Source: Mycobacterium shimoidei (GTDB taxonomy: Bacteria > Actinomycetota > Actinomycetes > Mycobacteriales > Mycobacteriaceae). From it: 64,000 bases of DNA. The position numbers and the translations under genes are program-made. Below are positions 61,156 to 64,000 of this stretch, piece after piece. The notes below the pieces were generated by a model. That model made no database searches, was not told the DNA's origin, and saw nothing but the letters and a program-made list of their open reading frames with translations. The stretch spans positions 186,001-250,000 of the forward strand of contig LQPU01000028.1 in NCBI GenBank assembly GCA_002101905.1, read 5' to 3'. Position 1 is the first letter of the stretch. Every line of letters starts with the position of its first letter.

Positions 61156-62475
61156 ATGACGACCGAAACTGCGCGTGAAACCCGACGCGAGGATGCGATC
61201 GGCACCCCGCCGAAGCGGCCCACCCTGGTGCCCGCCGAGCGCTACTACTCGGCGGCGTTCGCCCAGCTCGAGGTGGAGCGGTTGTGGCCGAAGGTGTGGC
61301 AGGTCGCCTGTAGTGTCGATCACGTCGCCGAACCGGGCGACTACTTCGAATACCGTTGCGGCCCATACTCGGTCCTCATCGTGCGCGGCGATGACGGCAC
61401 GCTGCGCGCATTCCAGAACGTCTGCCGTCATCGCGGCAACTCGTTGTGCGCGGGCGCGGGGTCGGGGCTGCGGGAGCTGCGGTGCGGCTATCACGGCTGG
61501 ACATGGGATCTCGCCGGTGCGCTCAAGCGAGTCCCGAACCGAAAAGCGTTCGGGGCGCTGCCAATGTCGGAGCTTCCGCTGCATGCGGTCAGCGTCAACA
61601 CCTGGGAGCGACTGGTCTTCGTCAACCTCGATGTCGACGCGATGCCGTTGCCCGACTTTTTGGAGATGGTGCCGAGCGACATCGCTTGGCTCGGGCTCGG
61701 CGATTTCCGCTGCTACGCCACCATGACCATCGAGGTCGCGGCGAACTGGAAGACGATCGCGGACGGTTTCAGCGAGACTTACCACATCCAGACGTTGCAT
61801 CCGGAATTGCACCGCTGCATGGACGACGTCTATGCCCCGCAGGTGATCTGGGGACGCACCGGCAAGTCCGAACAGCTCTACGGTGTGCCGAGCCCGCATA
61901 TCAAAGAAGCGCTCACTGACGAGGAGGTGTGGGACGCATATGTCAGCACCCAGGGGGCGCTGATGGGCGTCGCTGAGGGCACGCCGTTTCCGCATGCACA
62001 ACGCCGATCTGCGCCGGACGTGATCGCAGACCGCACAAGAGCTTTCGCCGCCGACCGGGGTGTCGATTTGAGCTGGGCCAACACCGATCAAATCCTGCGG
62101 CTGCACCAATACAACATCTTCCCGAACATGACGCTACTGGCCAACGCCGATCATCTGACGGTCATGTCCGCATTGCCAGGCCCCGATCCCGATCACGGCG
62201 AACTGGTGATGATGTTGTGGACGCGGATGCCGCCCGGTGCGCCACGAAGCAAGCCCACCGATGTCCGGATGATCGCAAACGAGGCCGAACCGGGCATGGT
62301 GATCACTCAGGACATCGCGGTACTGGCCGGCCTTCAGCGCGGTTTGCACCAACCCGGCTTCACCCATCTGGTGCTGTCCAACGAGGAACGACGGGTGATC
62401 AACATGCACCGCAATCTCGAACGCTACCTGGACCTGCCCGAGTCCGATCGGTTGACCGGGGGTGAAACCCCTTGA
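61156..62475 (+). CDS. Rieske 2Fe-2S ring-hydroxylating oxygenase, alpha subunit
   Basis: 439 residues. The Rieske cluster ligands are Cys90 and His92 (CRHRG) and Cys110 and His113 (CGYHGW). The catalytic iron site is around DGFSETYHIQTLHPELH (His210, His215). The length and spacing fit alpha subunits of aromatic or quaternary-amine oxygenases. No beta subunit, ferredoxin or reductase is next to it, so the partner must be elsewhere. Its stop overlaps the TetR gene (TTGA). Confidence 0.93.
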   Translation: MTTETARETRREDAIGTPPKRPTLVPAERYYSAAFAQLEVERLWPKVWQVACSVDHVAEPGDYFEYRCGPYSVLIVRGDDGTLRAFQNVCRHRGNSLCAGAGSGLRELRCGYHGWTWDLAGALKRVPNRKAFGALPMSELPLHAVSVNTWERLVFVNLDVDAMPLPDFLEMVPSDIAWLGLGDFRCYATMTIEVAANWKTIADGFSETYHIQTLHPELHRCMDDVYAPQVIWGRTGKSEQLYGVPSPHIKEALTDEEVWDAYVSTQGALMGVAEGTPFPHAQRRSAPDVIADRTRAFAADRGVDLSWANTDQILRLHQYNIFPNMTLLANADHLTVMSALPGPDPDHGELVMMLWTRMPPGAPRSKPTDVRMIANEAEPGMVITQDIAVLAGLQRGLHQPGFTHLVLSNEERRVINMHRNLERYLDLPESDRLTGGETP

Positions 62476-63101
62476 CGGCGCCGGGCAATGCCGTCAGCGC
62501 CGAGGCGATCCTGGACGCTGCGGCCTGCCTGATCGAACGCGATGGCGTGGAGGCATTCACTATGCGCCGCCTCGCCGAGCAGCTGGGCGTAGCGGTCACC
62601 TCGATCTACTGGCACGTCGGTGGCAAGGACACGCTGTTCGATAAGCTGGTTGCACGGTTGCTGACTGAGATGGCGAGTCTGCCCATCGAAGGTGACACTG
62701 CGGTCGAACGCATTGCGTCACTTGCGCGTTCGCAACGTCGGGTTCTGATCGACCGGCAGCATCTACTCCGCATCGCGCATGAACGTGACCGCACGCCGAT
62801 GTTGTTCTTGCCGATTCAGCAGGCCTTGGCCGCCCAGCTGGCCGAAATGGGTGTCACCGGAACCGAGGCCGCCCTGGTTCTGCGGGCGGTGCAGGTTCAC
62901 GTCATATCCTCCGCGGTGATGCAGTTCTCGGCCGTCCGGGGTGCCAAGCACGACGAAGAGGATCCGTCGCTCTGGACGGATGACTGGCCGGACCAAGCGC
63001 TGGTCGAAGCGCTTCAGTCCCCCACCGACTACGACGCGGTTTTCGAATACGGCCTGGACGCGCTGCTGAGAGCTATCGAGGAGCGTCACGCACGCCAATG
63101 A
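62472..63101 (+). CDS. TetR-family regulator (class with TetR_C-like domain)
   Basis: 209 residues from a TTG overlapping the Rieske stop. The helix-turn-helix is AEAILDAAACLIERDGVEAF with TMRRLAEQLGVAVTSIYWHV then GGKDTLFDKLVARLL, as in TetR/TetR_C proteins. It probably represses its own operon through the palindromes at 61108-61136 and responds to the oxygenase substrate. The last 29 bp overlap the convergent TetR gene. Confidence 0.92.
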   Translation: MTAPGNAVSAEAILDAAACLIERDGVEAFTMRRLAEQLGVAVTSIYWHVGGKDTLFDKLVARLLTEMASLPIEGDTAVERIASLARSQRRVLIDRQHLLRIAHERDRTPMLFLPIQQALAAQLAEMGVTGTEAALVLRAVQVHVISSAVMQFSAVRGAKHDEEDPSLWTDDWPDQALVEALQSPTDYDAVFEYGLDALLRAIEERHARQ

Positions 63102-63702
63102 GAATGGCTTGAATGAGTCGGTCGATGCGCTTGACGCTGTGTGTGGTGCGGGTGCCTCTGGCGTAGTCGAGCATGACGCCTTCGATGAAACGCAGGGCAG
63201 CGAAGGCTTGTTCATCGATGACAGCGCGACGCGGTCGAGTGCCCGCGGGTTGCCATTGCTTCACCGCTTCTCGGATCAGCTGTTGGAAGCGGCGGGCGGC
63301 TTGGTCGAGCGTTTCGGCGAGTTCGGGATCGCGGCCGGCTTGCAAAGCGAGCTCGAAGCGCGCTTTGGTTCGGGTGAGCCACGGCTCGACTCCTGCCATC
63401 GTGACCATGGTTGCCAAGCCCGCCGTTCCCGAGTAAGAGCCGCTGCCGTCGTGGGCCAGCTCCGACATTCTGGCCAGGTCGCTGTTGTCTAATTCGGTCA
63501 GACGCGCTGCGGTGGCTTGCAGCAGCGCTTTGCGAGTGCGGAAGTAAAACGATGTCGTCCCGGCCGGGACACCGGCGCATTGATCGACCTTCGGATGGCT
63601 GAGCCCACGCGCACCAGCGGCGCCGAGTAGCTCAATGGCCGCGTCGCACAACTGTTCTCGGCGCTGCTGTGGGTTTCGGCTTCTCCGTTCGGCAATGGCC
63701 AC
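63073..63702 (-). CDS. TetR-family regulator
   Basis: 209 residues from a GTG at 63702. The helix-turn-helix is RREQLCDAAIELLGAAGARG with LSHPKVDQCAGVPAGTTSFY, then FRTRKALLQATAARL. It starts 3 nt after the stop of the PE-PPE-type gene, so the two are almost certainly cotranscribed. It is the only regulator in the window linked to the PE-PPE family, making it a candidate controller of the CAGTAG-box regulon. Confidence 0.92.
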   Translation of the reverse strand: MAIAERRSRNPQQRREQLCDAAIELLGAAGARGLSHPKVDQCAGVPAGTTSFYFRTRKALLQATAARLTELDNSDLARMSELAHDGSGSYSGTAGLATMVTMAGVEPWLTRTKARFELALQAGRDPELAETLDQAARRFQQLIREAVKQWQPAGTRPRRAVIDEQAFAALRFIEGVMLDYARGTRTTHSVKRIDRLIQAILIGVRDAPR

Positions 63703-63705
63703 ATT

Positions 63706-64000
63706 TTACGAGAAGAGACCGGACAGATCGACAAACGGACTGAGCAGGTCGATGGCGGCGAACGCGACCCCTTCCCCGACGGTGGCAAGTTCGAACAGCC
63801 CCAACATCGGCAGCAGCCCGACGTCGGCGGCAATCGGTAAACCGATGGCGTCGAGGAGGTCGCCCTGCGCGAGCTCGAAGGAGAACACGTCGGCATCGAC
63901 GGCGGGGAGTGTGGTGAATAGCGCATTGGCGAAGTCCGCCGTCGGAAGCAGCGCTGAGTACACGGAGGACAGGGCGGCGCTGAACCCATTCACGATTCCG
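63706..64000 (-). CDS. PE-PPE-domain-type protein, C-terminal part
   Basis: The frame is open to the right edge, so only the last ~97 residues are visible. SSVYSALLPTADFANALFTT, then LPAVDADVFSFELAQGDLLD and GLPIAADVGLLPMLGLF align with the end of the hydrolase at 46847-48397 (YSALLPAADMFNTLL, PIAADTALVPYTLLLG). The catalytic domain lies beyond the window. It ends 3 nt before a TetR gene. Confidence 0.75.
   Translation of the reverse strand, partial: GIVNGFSAALSSVYSALLPTADFANALFTTLPAVDADVFSFELAQGDLLDAIGLPIAADVGLLPMLGLFELATVGEGVAFAAIDLLSPFVDLSGLFS

Overview
The window is high-GC actinobacterial DNA and almost certainly comes from a Mycobacterium, probably a slow grower. The evidence is a gene block matching the M. 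tuberculosis Rv3068c-Rv3071 order (phosphoglucomutase, two CrcB fluoride channels, a DUF190 protein) with a MIRU-type 53-bp tandem repeat inside it, a mycobactin acetyltransferase (MbtK), a PE-PPE-domain serine hydrolase, an LpqH-like lipoprotein, a PknD-sensor-like NHL protein and a mycofactocin-type SDR. This assignment comes from recognising families and gene order by eye, not from a database search.

Region 1 (1 to about 36.8 kb) is a dense catabolic island. It holds family III CoA-transferases, three cytochrome P450s with a 3Fe-4S ferredoxin, four acyl-CoA dehydrogenases, six crotonase-fold proteins, a MaoC hydratase, two acyl-CoA ligases, an LLM flavin monooxygenase, a thiolase-like plus DUF35 pair, a fused E1 alpha-beta dehydrogenase with a free lipoyl domain, six SDRs, three SnoaL-like proteins, an amidohydrolase, an SMP-30 lactonase and two TetR regulators. 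Most neighbours overlap by 4 bp, so they form long coupled operons. The layout resembles steroid or terpenoid side-chain and ring degradation: ligase activation, heteromeric acyl-CoA dehydrogenation, hydration, then retro-aldol or retro-Claisen cleavage. The substrate cannot be read from sequence.

Region 2 (36.8-39.5 kb) is decayed: an alpha/beta-hydrolase remnant, an LpqH-like lipoprotein, a frameshifted NHL protein, and transposase and integrase remnants next to tRNA-Ala(GGC). Region 3 (39.5-45.7 kb) looks like core genome: a DadA-like oxidase, an MFS transporter, pgm, crcB1, crcB2 and DUF190.

Region 4 (45.7-57.4 kb) is the most unusual. Four paralogous exported proteins have conserved ends and divergent cores. 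They are interleaved with a secreted PE-PPE-domain hydrolase, a P450 plus BAHD-like acyltransferase operon, and a MacB/FtsX-type ABC transporter whose ATPase gene overlaps one of the paralogues by 4 bp. All six transcription units carry the same promoter element, a CAGTAG-N4-CTACTG palindrome (or a degenerate version) with a related half-site about 30-32 bp upstream. I read this as one undescribed regulon acting at the cell envelope. A second, partial PE-PPE-type gene at the right edge is followed 3 nt later by a TetR gene that could be its regulator.

Region 5 (57.4-64 kb) holds mbtK, DUF488, a hemerythrin-like protein, a D-aminoacylase-type amidohydrolase, a Rieske oxygenase with its own TetR and a double-palindrome operator, and the TetR/PE-PPE pair at the edge.
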